Source: UM-FILTER-37-12 sp964344965 (GTDB lineage Bacteria > Patescibacteriota > Patescibacteriia > Magasanikbacterales > UBA922). From it: 64,000 nucleotides of DNA. Shown piece by piece: positions 50,124 to 58,908 of this stretch. Below the pieces are notes generated by a model, which was given only the letters and a program-made list of their open reading frames with translations, did no database searches and was not told the DNA's origin. How positions within the stretch are numbered: position 1 is the first letter of the stretch; every line of letters begins with the position of its first letter. Location: assembly GCA_964344965.1 (NCBI GenBank), contig CAYFPJ010000001.1, forward strand, positions 1 to 64,000. Direction: 5' to 3'. The translations under genes and the position numbers were made by a program.

Positions 50124-50483
50124 ATGAAAAGAATGGACGCAGGGAAACCAAGAAAAAACGTTGATGCTCAAGAGTTGTCACATGGACATGTAAAAAGTAA
50201 AATTTTGGGTTTGACAAAATTTATAACTTCCAGTAGGGAAGGTCATATATTTCCGCAAGTAGATCAATCGCAATTGGTGCTTAACACTTTAGAAGAAGGT
50301 CGCGTCTTGGAAGATGCTGATTTAAGCTCAGTTGATTTGATATCATTTGTAGGTTCTATTGAAGAGGAGTTTGGTATTAATTTTGTTGGTCAGGAAATAC
50401 ACGGCTTACAACAATCAACTATAGATAAGATTGCTGAAAAAGTAATGGAAAAAATTAAAAATAAACCTACTATGGATAGCTAG
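50124..50483 (+). CDS. Acyl-carrier-protein-like protein
   Basis: The C-terminal ~70 of 119 residues match the ACP pattern: EDADLSSVDLISFVGSIEEEFGINF contains Ser followed by V-D where ACPs have DSLD, then an acidic helix II and a helix IV. The Ser could carry 4'-phosphopantetheine. The first ~50 residues are a basic extension not found in ordinary ACPs. Free-standing ACP-like proteins without fatty acid synthase are unusual. It pairs with the serine-less homologue at 49590. Confidence 0.65.
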   Translation: MKRMDAGKPRKNVDAQELSHGHVKSKILGLTKFITSSREGHIFPQVDQSQLVLNTLEEGRVLEDADLSSVDLISFVGSIEEEFGINFVGQEIHGLQQSTIDKIAEKVMEKIKNKPTMDS

Positions 50484-50489
50484 TGCTAG

Positions 50490-51803
50490 CTATTTTTTTG
50501 TATGTAATTCTCCGCTCAAAAAAATAGAACCGGTAACTAAAATTAGATCATCTTTCGAGGTGATCTTTTTTATACTCTCAAGAGCCTCTTTCGGATCAAG
50601 AAAAATTTTCATCTTAGTTTTTGGCAGAAGTTTTTTTAGCTTTTTATATATTGTTTGCGGGTCAGCTACTTTGCGAAAAGGGTTGCTGGTATAGCGAGTG
50701 ATAGCTATTGATTTTGGGTTTAGTTTGGCAAGTTCGCGGAGCATGGTTGAGACATCTTTGTTGGCGGAGAAACCTATAATTAGGTGTATGGGTTTGCAAG
50801 TTTGCAAGTTTGCAAGTTTGCAAATTGCTTCCACTGTGGTTTTCATCTTATATGGATTGTGGGCGGCGTCGAGAATAATCGTTGGGTTTTGAGAGACTAT
50901 TTCCATGCGGAGAGGTTGGTGTGCATTTTTGAGACCAAGCTTTATTTTGTTTTCTGGAACACCAAGTGATCTTGCTATTTCTATACACAAAATTGCGTTC
51001 CTGATTTGATGTTGTCCAGGTACATTTATTTTGTAGTTTTGTTTATGGTAATTAAAAATTTGTTCATTAAAAAATTGTTTGAAAATTGAAAATTGAAAAT
51101 TGAAAATTTTAAGCGAGGCTTTTTGTTTTTTACATTCATTTTCAATAATTTTCAATACTTTTTTGTTTTTTTCTGCTGTGAATACAAGATTGCCTTGCTT
51201 GATAATACCCGCTTTCTCATATGCAATTTCCTCCTTATTATTCCCAATGATTCCGACATGATCTAATCCGATGTTGGTAATTACAGCAACATCTTTGTGA
51301 GGGATGACATTGCTAGCATCGTAGCGTCCACCGCAAGCCACCTCAAGTACTGCCCATTTTACTTTTTTACGCGCAAAATAGACAAAACCGATTGCTTCGG
51401 TTAATTCAAAAAAAGATAGCATGTCGTACGGGGTGGTCCTGATATACTCATCCAACTTTGGTTTGATGTATTCTATTAGCTCAACAAATTCACGTTTGCT
51501 CATGTATTTATTCCCGACCTTCCAGCGCTCAGTAATTGTAGTAGGGTGAGGAGAATAGGTTGATCCGACATTTTTTTCACTTTCTTTCAAGATAGAGTGA
51601 AGGAAGCTGGTGACAGAGCCTTTGCCGCTAGTACCAGTAACATGTATGTAGTGAGAGATTTTTTTTTCTGGATTGTCTAGAATATCTAGGAAGAATTGAA
51701 GACGCTTAAGATACCACTCACATTTTCGTGGGTCGGTCATGTATTCTTTGCGGGGTAAGTTGAAGAGGGAGATGAGGTAGTTGTAGGCGGATTGGAAGTT
51801 CAC
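50490..51803 (-). CDS. folC: FolC-like Mur ligase (folylpolyglutamate/dihydrofolate synthase)
   Basis: The enzyme adds glutamate to folates using ATP. The 437 residues show the P-loop HVTGTSGKGSVTSF (about 46-59; TGTNGKGS in most FolC), the omega region with PHPTTITERWKVG, GLDHVGIIGN (about 185) and the C-terminal domain with LDAAHNPYKM (about 312). Two word arrays lie in frame: at 51080-51110 (encoding IFNFQFSIF) and 50791-50825 (encoding CKLANLQTCK). Both replace ordinary linker sequence. Function as folate enzyme is inferred from family only. Confidence 0.85.
   Translation of the reverse strand: MNFQSAYNYLISLFNLPRKEYMTDPRKCEWYLKRLQFFLDILDNPEKKISHYIHVTGTSGKGSVTSFLHSILKESEKNVGSTYSPHPTTITERWKVGNKYMSKREFVELIEYIKPKLDEYIRTTPYDMLSFFELTEAIGFVYFARKKVKWAVLEVACGGRYDASNVIPHKDVAVITNIGLDHVGIIGNNKEEIAYEKAGIIKQGNLVFTAEKNKKVLKIIENECKKQKASLKIFNFQFSIFKQFFNEQIFNYHKQNYKINVPGQHQIRNAILCIEIARSLGVPENKIKLGLKNAHQPLRMEIVSQNPTIILDAAHNPYKMKTTVEAICKLANLQTCKPIHLIIGFSANKDVSTMLRELAKLNPKSIAITRYTSNPFRKVADPQTIYKKLKKLLPKTKMKIFLDPKEALESIKKITSKDDLILVTGSIFLSGELHTKK
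50791..50825 (-). repeat. GCAAACTT tandem word array inside folC
   Basis: Four 8-nt AAACTTGC words in tandem lie in frame in folC. Confidence 0.85.
51080..51110 (-). repeat. TTTTCAA tandem word array inside folC
   Basis: Three to four 8-nt AATTTTCA words lie in frame in folC. The same word is intergenic at 11319-11338 and 58741-58770. Confidence 0.85.
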
Positions 51804-51860
51804 AAGTTAGCAAGTTAGCAAGTATTCAGGTTGGCAAGTATTCAGCCAACCTAAACTTGT
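51800..51860. repeat. AAGTTAGC / CAAGTATTCAG word arrays
   Basis: AAGTTAGCAAGTTAGCAAGTATTCAGG and a second GCAAGTATTCAGCC, plus GGTTGGC/GCCAACC, lie between folC and the four-helix-bundle gene. Confidence 0.7.
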
Positions 51861-51867
51861 TGATTTA

Positions 51868-52239
51868 TTACATTGTTTTTTTATTTTCTATATTCATCCA
51901 ACCACGAAGGGTTCTACCTGCTTCATTAGCTTTGCTATACAATACTCTTGCCGTTTCAATGGATATATAATTAAGATCTTTTGATAGTATGATATAATAT
52001 TTTACCTCTTCGAGAGAGCTCATTGATATCCCATAAAAGCATAATTTTTCACGAGAGGTTTTTCTATAAAAACCCTCAACAATATTAGCTGCTACAGAGG
52101 TTGAAGATCGACGCATTTGTGAAGATAATCCACATCTTTCTTCCTTTGGGAATTGTTGGGTTATTTGCTACACGTCTAGATTAAAGGTATGTGCATGTTG
52201 CCATGCTCTTATATCTATAAATTTGGTAATTGTAGCCAT
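51868..52239 (-). pseudogene. Four-helix-bundle (S23/IVS-type) protein gene with amber stop
   Basis: Reading from ATG 52239, the frame gives MATITKFIDIRAWQHAHTFN LDV, then TAG at 52170-52168, then QITQQFPKEERCGLSSQMRR and the helical core through residue 123. This is a full-length four-helix-bundle protein of the 23S rRNA intervening-sequence family (usual 110-125 residues). Codon 24, where related proteins have an aromatic such as Tyr (TAC/TAT), is TAG. Without it the gene is intact. The fragment from the internal ATG at 52116 (82 residues) would lack helix 1. Confidence 0.75.
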
Positions 52240-52299
52240 ATATAAAAACTTGTCAACTTGCTAACTTGAGTACTTGATGATTTGTTGTCTAGAAGTTAA

Positions 52300-52941
52300 T
52301 TATTTTTTATTACCAACTTTTTCACTGCGTAGCCACTTCACCAACGCATAAACAAGCGGAGTATCTAGCGCAGCAAAAGCAATCTTGAAGAGCCAATAGG
52401 TGACAGAAAGTTCTAGAATGAAGCCAACTGTGAATTTGTCATTGATACCATAGAAGGCAATGAACATGAAGAGCAGAGTGTCGATAGCCTGGCTGCCAAA
52501 GGTAGAGAGATTGTTTCTAAGCCACAAGTGTTTGCCTCCAGTTTTTTTCTTCCAAAATTCAAAGGCCCACACATCATGGACTTGAGCAACAATAAAGGCG
52601 ATCAGGCTGGCGATGATCATACGGATGCTCCCGCCAAAGACTTGGACGTATTCTTCATTGAGATGATAGCGGTCTGCAGCTGGTAGTTTTACTGATATGT
52701 AAGTAAGTATTAAGACTAGAACTTGGGCGATAAGAGCAGCATAAACTAGTTGTTTTGCTTTCTTCTTACCATAGACTTCAGAGATGGCGTCAGTCATGAG
52801 AAATGTAAGAGGATAAGCAAAGATTCCTACGGACACTGCAATTCCAAATAATGTTGTTACTTTCGAACCAAGTAGGTTGGCAGCGAGTAGTCCTGCCACA
52901 AAAATGGCAGAGACAATAGTGAGTTTGAATTCTTTTGTCAT
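52300..52941 (-). CDS. yhhQ: Queuosine precursor transporter, YhhQ/VUT family
   Basis: This inner-membrane protein family imports queuosine precursors. The 213 residues have about six membrane segments and family motifs: AANLLGSKV near the N-terminus, FLMTDAISEVYGKKKAKQLV (about 47-66) and QVHDVWAFEFWKKKT with LWLRNNLSTFGSQAIDT (about 120-155). No preQ1 riboswitch is evident upstream; the upstream spacer is filled by repeats. Precursor specificity is not deducible. Confidence 0.88.
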   Translation of the reverse strand: MTKEFKLTIVSAIFVAGLLAANLLGSKVTTLFGIAVSVGIFAYPLTFLMTDAISEVYGKKKAKQLVYAALIAQVLVLILTYISVKLPAADRYHLNEEYVQVFGGSIRMIIASLIAFIVAQVHDVWAFEFWKKKTGGKHLWLRNNLSTFGSQAIDTLLFMFIAFYGINDKFTVGFILELSVTYWLFKIAFAALDTPLVYALVKWLRSEKVGNKK

Positions 52942-53143
52942 AATAAAAAGATGCTAACCTGCCTGCCGGCAGGCAGGTATACGAATTGTACTAATGATAC
53001 TAATTGTATACGAATAATAAGATTAAGATAATTTGGTTGACTTTACTGACAATAGAATGATTTGAAAAATATATTAGTATTCATTCGTATCATTAGTAAA
53101 GTTAGTATATTGGTATCATATTTACAACATATGTTTGTATCGT
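52942..53143. repeat. Palindrome plus facing ACTAATGATAC word arrays
   Basis: A perfect CCTGCCTGCCGGCAGGCAGG palindrome (52959-52978) is followed by ATACGAATTGTACTAATGATACTAA words. These face ATTAGTATTCATTCGTATCATTAGTAAAGTTAG words. No gene is seen. Confidence 0.7.
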
Positions 53144-54220
53144 TTACCTTGCTAACACATAATTCATATTCCCCACATTCCGTACTTTACCCTTCATCTC
53201 CATCATGGTGAGAGTGGCGTTTACTTCTGGACTAGAAAGCCCAGATTGCTTGGTGAGATGATCGACATGAGCTGGTTCTCGCGATAGATGTTCAAGTAGC
53301 TTTGCCTCAGTAGGGGAGTCGGGCAATATTTCTTTATTTGTAACATACTTCTCAATGTCCTGCAAATTGAGAGCCTCCAGTATGTCTGTGGCAGTAGTGA
53401 CCACCTTCGCTCCCATTTTGATAAGATTGTTGGGGCCTGCTGCTGTAGGTGAGGTGATGTTTTGGGGGATGGCAAATACTTCTCGCCCATCATTGAGGGC
53501 ACATTCAGCTGTGATGAGAGCTCCAGATTTTTCTGGGGCTTCTATGACTAGGGTTCCGAGAGACATGCCAGCAATGATGCGGTTTCTTCTTGGGAAAGTG
53601 AATTTACTAGGTAAAGCTCCTGGGGGATATTCTGAGATTATAGCTCCGCCTGCTTCTATTATTTTTTCTGATAAACTACGATGGGCAGCTGGATATATGT
53701 GGGATTTGTTTATCCCTGACCCCAGAACTGCCACTGTATTTCCGTGGTTGCTTATAGCCGTGCTGTGAGCAATACCATCTATCCCAAAGGCCAATCCGCT
53801 AATAATATTTATTCCTTGGCTAGCTAGTTGACTGACAATTTCTTCTGTCACTTGTTTGCCATAGGGTGTGTACTTTCTAGTACCTACCACACCTAGATTG
53901 AAGCCTTTTTTTACCTCACCACGGACAAATAAACAAAATGGAGGGTCATATATTTCTTTCAATAATTCCGGATATTCTTCATTGTCTTTGAAGACACATT
54001 TGATTTGTTCTTTTTCTAATATTTTATTTATTTTTTCTTCGTTTATCTTTTTTCGCCAATTTACAAATTCTGTAATTATTTCTTCTTTCCACTTACTTTT
54101 TTTTAATTCTTTAGCACTAGCTTGCCACACTTCCTCCAGAGAAGAAAAAACTGCCAGTAGCTGCTGATAGCGATTGACAGTTATTTTTGGAAAAAATGAT
54201 AGGAGAATTCTTTTGTCCAT
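53144..54220 (-). CDS. dprA: DNA-processing protein DprA
   Basis: DprA protects incoming single-stranded DNA and loads RecA during transformation. The 358 residues have an N-terminal helical part, the Rossmann-like core (VVGTRKYTPYG about 108, GLAFGIDGIAH about 144, AVLGSGINKSHIYP about 162, EYPPGALPSKFTFPRRNRIIAG about 193, GALITAECALNDGREVFAIP about 232) and a C-terminal winged helix (about 300-355). No competence pilus genes are in the window. Confidence 0.96.
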   Translation of the reverse strand: MDKRILLSFFPKITVNRYQQLLAVFSSLEEVWQASAKELKKSKWKEEIITEFVNWRKKINEEKINKILEKEQIKCVFKDNEEYPELLKEIYDPPFCLFVRGEVKKGFNLGVVGTRKYTPYGKQVTEEIVSQLASQGINIISGLAFGIDGIAHSTAISNHGNTVAVLGSGINKSHIYPAAHRSLSEKIIEAGGAIISEYPPGALPSKFTFPRRNRIIAGMSLGTLVIEAPEKSGALITAECALNDGREVFAIPQNITSPTAAGPNNLIKMGAKVVTTATDILEALNLQDIEKYVTNKEILPDSPTEAKLLEHLSREPAHVDHLTKQSGLSSPEVNATLTMMEMKGKVRNVGNMNYVLAR

Positions 54221-54260
54221 ATGAGTATGCAGATATACGGATAATTCAGATCTACGGATA

Positions 54261-54420
54261 TTTAATCCCGACCTCGTTCCTCGGTACGGGACGAGGGACT
54301 GGTTTAACCTGCCTGCCGGTCTTCGACTATGAAGCTCAGACTGAATAGCAGGCAGGCCCCCCGAGACTTGCTTCGGAAAAAAGGGTCCAGGGGCTTGTCT
54401 TAGGGTTCATACCTTTGATT
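54261..54420 (+). repeat. TTTAATCCCGACCTCG structured repeat, copy A
   Basis: It is homologous to 59021-59159 along its whole length, with a different insert in the CCTGCCTGCCGG region and in the GGGTCCAG...GGGGCT region. The CCGAGACTTGCTTCGG hairpin here corresponds to CCGGGGCTTGCCCCGG in copy B, with a G-C to A-U change that keeps pairing. It lies between reverse genes dprA and pth. Confidence 0.75.
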
Positions 54421-54432
54421 GGATTTATAAAT

Positions 54433-54975
54433 TTAAAGTAATTTATTTATCTCATCGACACTTTGTTCTAGTATTTTATTTAGTTCTCTTTTTTCGAGCA
54501 GACCAAATTTTCCCAAAACAAATCTAGAGGTGTTTTCCATTTTTTTTTCGTTATTACTAGCTATGCCAATGCGGATGCGAGTAAAGTCTTTGGTGCCAAG
54601 ATGATTAATAATTGATCTGATGCCATTATGCCCAGCATGGCCACGGTCACTTTGCACTTTTATTTCTCCAAGTTTCAGATCTTTGTCGTCGTGAGCCACC
54701 ACAATATCATCAATGCCAATGTTGTAGAAGTTGGTAATAAGCCAGACTGATTGGCCAGAGTGATTCATATAGGTCATTGGTTTGGCAAGAATAATTTTCT
54801 CTCCATTTAGGCTTGTTTCATAGATCTCTGCATTGAATTTTTTGCTTAGCTTCCATATCTCTTTAGATCCTGGTTCCAGCTTTTTTTTCAATGCATCGAG
54901 CACCATAAAACCCACGTTATGACGGGTACGTGCGTATTGTCTACCTGGATTGCCAAGTCCGATGATGAGTTTCAT
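54433..54975 (-). CDS. pth: Peptidyl-tRNA hydrolase
   Basis: Pth recycles tRNA from peptidyl-tRNA released by stalled ribosomes. The 180 residues contain GLGNPGRQYARTRHNVGF with catalytic His19, KPMTYMNHSGQSV (about 66-78), VAHDDKDLKLGEI (about 93) and GHAGHNGIRSII (about 112). Length and motifs match the bacterial type. It is followed by a GTTCATAG word array and der. Confidence 0.96.
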   Translation of the reverse strand: MKLIIGLGNPGRQYARTRHNVGFMVLDALKKKLEPGSKEIWKLSKKFNAEIYETSLNGEKIILAKPMTYMNHSGQSVWLITNFYNIGIDDIVVAHDDKDLKLGEIKVQSDRGHAGHNGIRSIINHLGTKDFTRIRIGIASNNEKKMENTSRFVLGKFGLLEKRELNKILEQSVDEINKLL

Positions 54976-55055
54976 AAGGCTAGTTCATAGCAAATAGTTC
55001 TTGGCCAATATTCTTGTCATCTATGAACTATTGGCTTTGAACTATGAACTGTAAA
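54976..55055. repeat. Facing TAGTTCATAG word arrays
   Basis: GCTAGTTCATAGCAAATAGTTC faces CTATGAACTATTGGC and GAACTATGAACTG between the der stop and the pth start. Confidence 0.75.
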
Positions 55056-56453
55056 TTATCTTTTCATCTTAGTTAATTTAATTATAATCGGTGTACCATA
55101 AAAATCAAATCTTTCTCGTAGCTTATTTTCTAGATAATTGATGTATGATCTGTGTACTGAGGTGCGATATTTTACAAAGATTTCAAATACTGGCGGGGCT
55201 GTATCTATTTGTCTTATACCCATCAATTTTGGGTGCCTAGTCCCTTTTCCTCTAGAGGGGCGATGTTCTTTTGTTACTTGCTCCAAAAAGTTTTCTAGCA
55301 CCTTTACAGGTATTTTGGTTTTTCTAGAGTTCCACACTCGCATAATTTCTGGTAGTATGCTGTGAACATGTAGTCCAGTTTTACCGCTCACCAAGAGCAT
55401 AGGGGCGAATTTTAGATGTGGAAAATATGAATAGACCATTCTCTTTACGTACTTTTGATTTTGTTCACTATTGTCTTCTGCAAGGTCCCATTTGTTAACA
55501 AGTATAATGACACTTCTGCCATGTCTTTCTAATAATCCTCCAAGCTGCATATCTTGTGATGATATAGATTCCTTTCCGTCAATCACAAATAGGACAACTT
55601 CTGACTCACTGGCGGCGTCAATACTTTTGAAAATTCCCTCTCTTTCCAATTTTCCTTTTACTTTGGATTTACGTCTTATACCGGCAGTGTCAATAAAATT
55701 TATTTTTTGGTTTATTTTTTTTGAACCAATTTTGTGTTCATATATTACTAATGTGTCATGTGGTTCACGAGTTGTATGAGCCATGTCGCTGACTATCACT
55801 TTTTCTTGACCAATTAGCTTGTTGAATAATGATGATTTGCCTACATTTGGTTTACCTATCAGGCTTACATTTATGACAGAGTCATCCAAATTGTAACTTT
55901 TTTTGGGACGTCTTTTGGATTTATTTAATAATTTGTAAATAAGATCCAACAAGTCGCCAGTATTGGCACCGCTGGTGGCTGAGATAGCAAACGGTTCGCC
56001 AAGACCAAGAGAAAACCACTCTTTTTCATAAAGGTTTTTTTGATACTTTTTGCTATCCACCTTATTGGCAATTAAGATTACTGGTTTTTCGATGATTCTT
56101 CTGAGACGCCTGGCTAGATCTTTTTCTTGGGGGAGTACTCCTGTTTGTGCATCAGTCATAAACAATATTATGTCAGCCTCCTTCATTGCTTTTTTTGACT
56201 GCTTCAAAATATCTTCTTCTAGAGGAACACCTTCTTCAAATCTAAGACCTCCTGTGTCTACAAGACGAATATATTTGCCACGCCATATCACCACCCCCTC
56301 ATTGTTGGTCCTCGTTGTGCCCGGCACATTGGAAACAATTGCTTTTTGCTCTTCTGTGAGGCGATTAAATAGGGTAGATTTACCGACATTTACTCTACCT
56401 ACTAAGGCCACCACTGGCAAATTATCTATACTTCTTTTTGTGTTTTTTGACAT
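55056..56453 (-). CDS. der: Ribosome biogenesis GTPase Der (EngA)
   Basis: Der has two tandem GTPase domains and acts in 50S assembly. The 465 residues show domain 1 with GRVNVGKSTL (about 18-27) and NKVD (about 130), domain 2 with GKPNVGKSSL (about 203-212), DTAGIRR and NKWD (about 322), and a C-terminal KH-like domain with PPVFEIFVKY. All motifs are intact. Confidence 0.97.
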   Translation of the reverse strand: MSKNTKRSIDNLPVVALVGRVNVGKSTLFNRLTEEQKAIVSNVPGTTRTNNEGVVIWRGKYIRLVDTGGLRFEEGVPLEEDILKQSKKAMKEADIILFMTDAQTGVLPQEKDLARRLRRIIEKPVILIANKVDSKKYQKNLYEKEWFSLGLGEPFAISATSGANTGDLLDLIYKLLNKSKRRPKKSYNLDDSVINVSLIGKPNVGKSSLFNKLIGQEKVIVSDMAHTTREPHDTLVIYEHKIGSKKINQKINFIDTAGIRRKSKVKGKLEREGIFKSIDAASESEVVLFVIDGKESISSQDMQLGGLLERHGRSVIILVNKWDLAEDNSEQNQKYVKRMVYSYFPHLKFAPMLLVSGKTGLHVHSILPEIMRVWNSRKTKIPVKVLENFLEQVTKEHRPSRGKGTRHPKLMGIRQIDTAPPVFEIFVKYRTSVHRSYINYLENKLRERFDFYGTPIIIKLTKMKR

Positions 56454-56486
56454 AATGTTTATTTTAGTAACTAGTAACTAGAAATT

Positions 56487-57932
56487 TTATAGTGAATCAT
56501 AGTCAAAGTCTTCTCCCAAGATTATCAGTATGTCTGATCCAGGGGCAAAGCTTTCTGTGCTGGGGAGATTTTCTTTGACAGGAATATCTAGTATTTCTTT
56601 CAGGGCTGGTGTAATATCTTTTTTCCCCTTATTGCTAACTTGGTATATACCACTTTCCAGTATTGGTCTTTCTGATGTGTTGCCTACTTTTGTGATAAGA
56701 AAATTATTTTTTTCTAATTCTTTTTTGGTCCGAGCTGCGAGACCAGCTTGCCATGTGCCATTTTGGATTTCTACATTTGCCTGACTGACAGTTGGTGTTT
56801 CTTGTTTGGGGGTATTGTCTTTTATTTTTACTGGGTTTTTTTGATCAAAAATCATCTCTATCATTTCACTTATTTCTTTAAAATTTCCAGAAGATGGCTC
56901 CAGAATGAAAGCTCCTTCTAGGCTGCGGGCATTTTTTAGGTATCCGTCAACACTATTGTCAAGCACCACTGTATTTATATTGTCGGTGTCTAATGTCTTA
57001 CTTAATTTCAACATGGCAATAATATCTGAAAATTCCATGTTGGTGGTTATGTGCTTGTCTAAGGTTTTTATAATATTGTGGATACGAATTGGATTGGCAA
57101 GTGTCTCAAAAGATATAACTTTTTCTTTTAGGGCTAGGATCATTTTTTGTTGCCTTTTTGCTCTTGCGAAGTCGGAGCCTTCTCCGTTATTGCCATGTCT
57201 TGATCTGGCGTACTGAAGAGCCTCTTCTCCATTCATATTGGTTATCCCTTTTTCGAAGTGGACAGTTTGATATTCATGGTTGTCTGCTGGATATTCTAGA
57301 TCTGTGAATGTCCGTTCTACATTTATTTTTATGCCACCTATCTCTTCTATCACATCTTTTACAGCCTGGAAGTCTACTCTTATGTAATAATGAATGTCTA
57401 TATCGAACGTGTCGGAGATAACTTCTGTTGCTAATTTTGCTCCACTATTTTCTTTTTTTGCTTCACCTATAGCGTTGGCACTGTTTATCTTTCTCCAGCC
57501 ATACCCTGGAATTTTTACACCAAGATCACGAGGAATCGAGACCATCGATACTTGGTTGGTGGAAGGTTTGATACTAGCAATGATGACGGTATCAGTCAAG
57601 AAGGGTCCGTCATGCCCAAGACCTCCCATGCCAAGAAGAAGGACATTGATACGGTCGTCTCTCTGCCCTTCTAATGTTATGTCTTTGCTGAATACGAAGT
57701 TCTTTATTCTTTTCAATAGACTGGCAGGTTTTTTTGGTTCCAGTGTAACCGGATCGTAAGCTTCTGGGTCGTTTGGTATGTTTTGTTGGATCATGCTTTT
57801 TGCTCCATATCCGCCAACCAAGACAACAGCAATAATTATGAAATATAAAAAAAAACGTGGTTTTTTATTCCGGTTTTTTATTCTTTTTTCTCTAGTATTT
57901 TCTTCTAAGAAATTTGTTTTCCTATTTTCCAT
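56487..57932 (-). CDS. LytR-CpsA-Psr family protein with LytR C-terminal domain
   Basis: LCP proteins transfer glycopolymers to peptidoglycan or related acceptors. The 481 residues have a basic cytoplasmic start, one membrane helix (FLYFIIIAVVLVGGYG, about 28-44) and the LCP domain: NVLLLGMGG, TDTVIIASI, MVSIPRDLGVKIPGYG (about 135-150) and YARSRHGNNGEGSDFARAKRQQ (about 240-260). A LytR_C domain (VEIQNGTWQAGLAARTKKEL, about 385-470) follows. In this type of cell it probably attaches cell-surface polymers. Confidence 0.93.
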   Translation of the reverse strand: MENRKTNFLEENTREKRIKNRNKKPRFFLYFIIIAVVLVGGYGAKSMIQQNIPNDPEAYDPVTLEPKKPASLLKRIKNFVFSKDITLEGQRDDRINVLLLGMGGLGHDGPFLTDTVIIASIKPSTNQVSMVSIPRDLGVKIPGYGWRKINSANAIGEAKKENSGAKLATEVISDTFDIDIHYYIRVDFQAVKDVIEEIGGIKINVERTFTDLEYPADNHEYQTVHFEKGITNMNGEEALQYARSRHGNNGEGSDFARAKRQQKMILALKEKVISFETLANPIRIHNIIKTLDKHITTNMEFSDIIAMLKLSKTLDTDNINTVVLDNSVDGYLKNARSLEGAFILEPSSGNFKEISEMIEMIFDQKNPVKIKDNTPKQETPTVSQANVEIQNGTWQAGLAARTKKELEKNNFLITKVGNTSERPILESGIYQVSNKGKKDITPALKEILDIPVKENLPSTESFAPGSDILIILGEDFDYDSL

Positions 57933-58017
57933 AATGGACCCTAGTATACGTGATTTTTTTATTTTTTACAATCGATCTCTCTTTTTCTATTTTTAATCTT
58001 GTCTTGCTCAAAATGTC

Positions 58018-58047
58018 TTGCTCAAAATATTAGCTTTGTGCTATACT
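58018..58047 (+). promoter_or_regulatory. Promoter upstream of 146-bp element copy B
   Basis: TTGCTC (58018-58023) and TATACT (58042-58047) have an 18-nt spacer. The element starts 11-12 nt after the -10 box, as at copy A. Confidence 0.65.
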
Positions 58048-58058
58048 TAGTTTAAATT

Positions 58059-58204
58059 TGAACTCATATCAAGTTTTTCAAACCCACCAAAATATTAACT
58101 TATTTTTTAGCCCCAAAACTCGTCTTTGGACTCACACAATTGTGTCTAAAAAATAAGTTAATATTTTGGCTCTATTTTGGTCAAAAATAGGTAAAACTTA
58201 ATAC
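58059..58204 (+). ncRNA. 146-bp conserved 5' leader element, copy B
   Basis: It is identical over 146 bp to 12739-12884, including the 24-bp perfect stem and 35-nt loop. It ends 28 nt before the start of the membrane protein gene, against 32 nt at copy A, and sits right after a promoter in both places. Confidence 0.75.
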
Positions 58205-58232
58205 AAGTTCTTTAAGGAGTATTTTTCTGTTT

Positions 58233-58736
58233 ATGCCAGAAGCATTGTCAGAACAAACAACAATTGGAGATATAAAGCACCGATGGACTATCCAAGAGTA
58301 TGATAGCCATGATCGAGGTACTTTATGGCACATCCTCATGATCACTTTGGGGATAATATTTGTGGTGTATGCCTTATGGACTGGTAATTTTTTGTTTGCC
58401 TTGATAGTGGTACTATTTTCAATAGTAATTTTTTTACAGTCTAATCAAGAAGCCTTACAAGTCAATTTCGCAATTACAGATCTTGGTATAGTGATTGGTC
58501 GTAGATTTTATGCTTATTCTGAATTTGAAAGTTTTTATGTGATTTACCAGCCACCGGAAGTAAAGACTCTGTTTCTAGAGACCAGAAGCACCTTCCGTCC
58601 ATCGATTCGTATCCCTCTACTTGACGAAGATCCTGTGCAGGTCAGGAAAGATCTTTCTATTTTTTTGGAAGAGGATCTCGAAAAGGAAGATGAGCCACTT
58701 AGTGACAGAGCTGCGAGGAGATGGAAGATACATTAG
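58233..58736 (+). CDS. Small membrane protein, 167 aa
   Basis: The N-terminal ~30 residues are soluble (IKHRWTIQEYDSHDRG). Two hydrophobic segments follow (about 33-50 and 52-69), and then a soluble C-terminal domain with NFAITDLGIVIGRRFYAYSEFESFYVIY and FLETRSTFRPSIRIPL, a beta-rich, PH-like pattern. Its architecture resembles a family common in Patescibacteria with unknown function. Expression would start through the 146-nt leader element. Confidence 0.75.
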   Translation: MPEALSEQTTIGDIKHRWTIQEYDSHDRGTLWHILMITLGIIFVVYALWTGNFLFALIVVLFSIVIFLQSNQEALQVNFAITDLGIVIGRRFYAYSEFESFYVIYQPPEVKTLFLETRSTFRPSIRIPLLDEDPVQVRKDLSIFLEEDLEKEDEPLSDRAARRWKIH

Positions 58737-58779
58737 TGAAATTTTCAATTTTTAATTTTCAATTTTTAAAATTGTCTTA

Positions 58780-58808
58780 TTGACAGTTTTATTTTTTTAC
58801 GATATATT
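58780..58808 (+). promoter_or_regulatory. Promoter upstream of tRNA-Arg
   Basis: A perfect TTGACA (58780-58785) and TATATT (58803-58808) have a 17-nt spacer. Hairpins CCCGAC/GTCGGG and CAGCC-TTT-GGCTG lie between it and the tRNA. Confidence 0.75.
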
Positions 58809-58908
58809 GTTGACGTCAAATGCCCCTGTTGCCCCTGTAGTTTCCCGACTTTGTCGGGATCAGCCTTTGGCTGATAATGGATAGTCCCGATATATAGATT
58901 TTGGTTCA

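Noticed and set aside
50791..50825. Possible CRISPR array from tandem repeats
   Set aside because: Units are 7-12 nt with no unique spacers and often lie in coding frames. None of the word arrays has CRISPR repeat-spacer geometry, and no cas gene is present.
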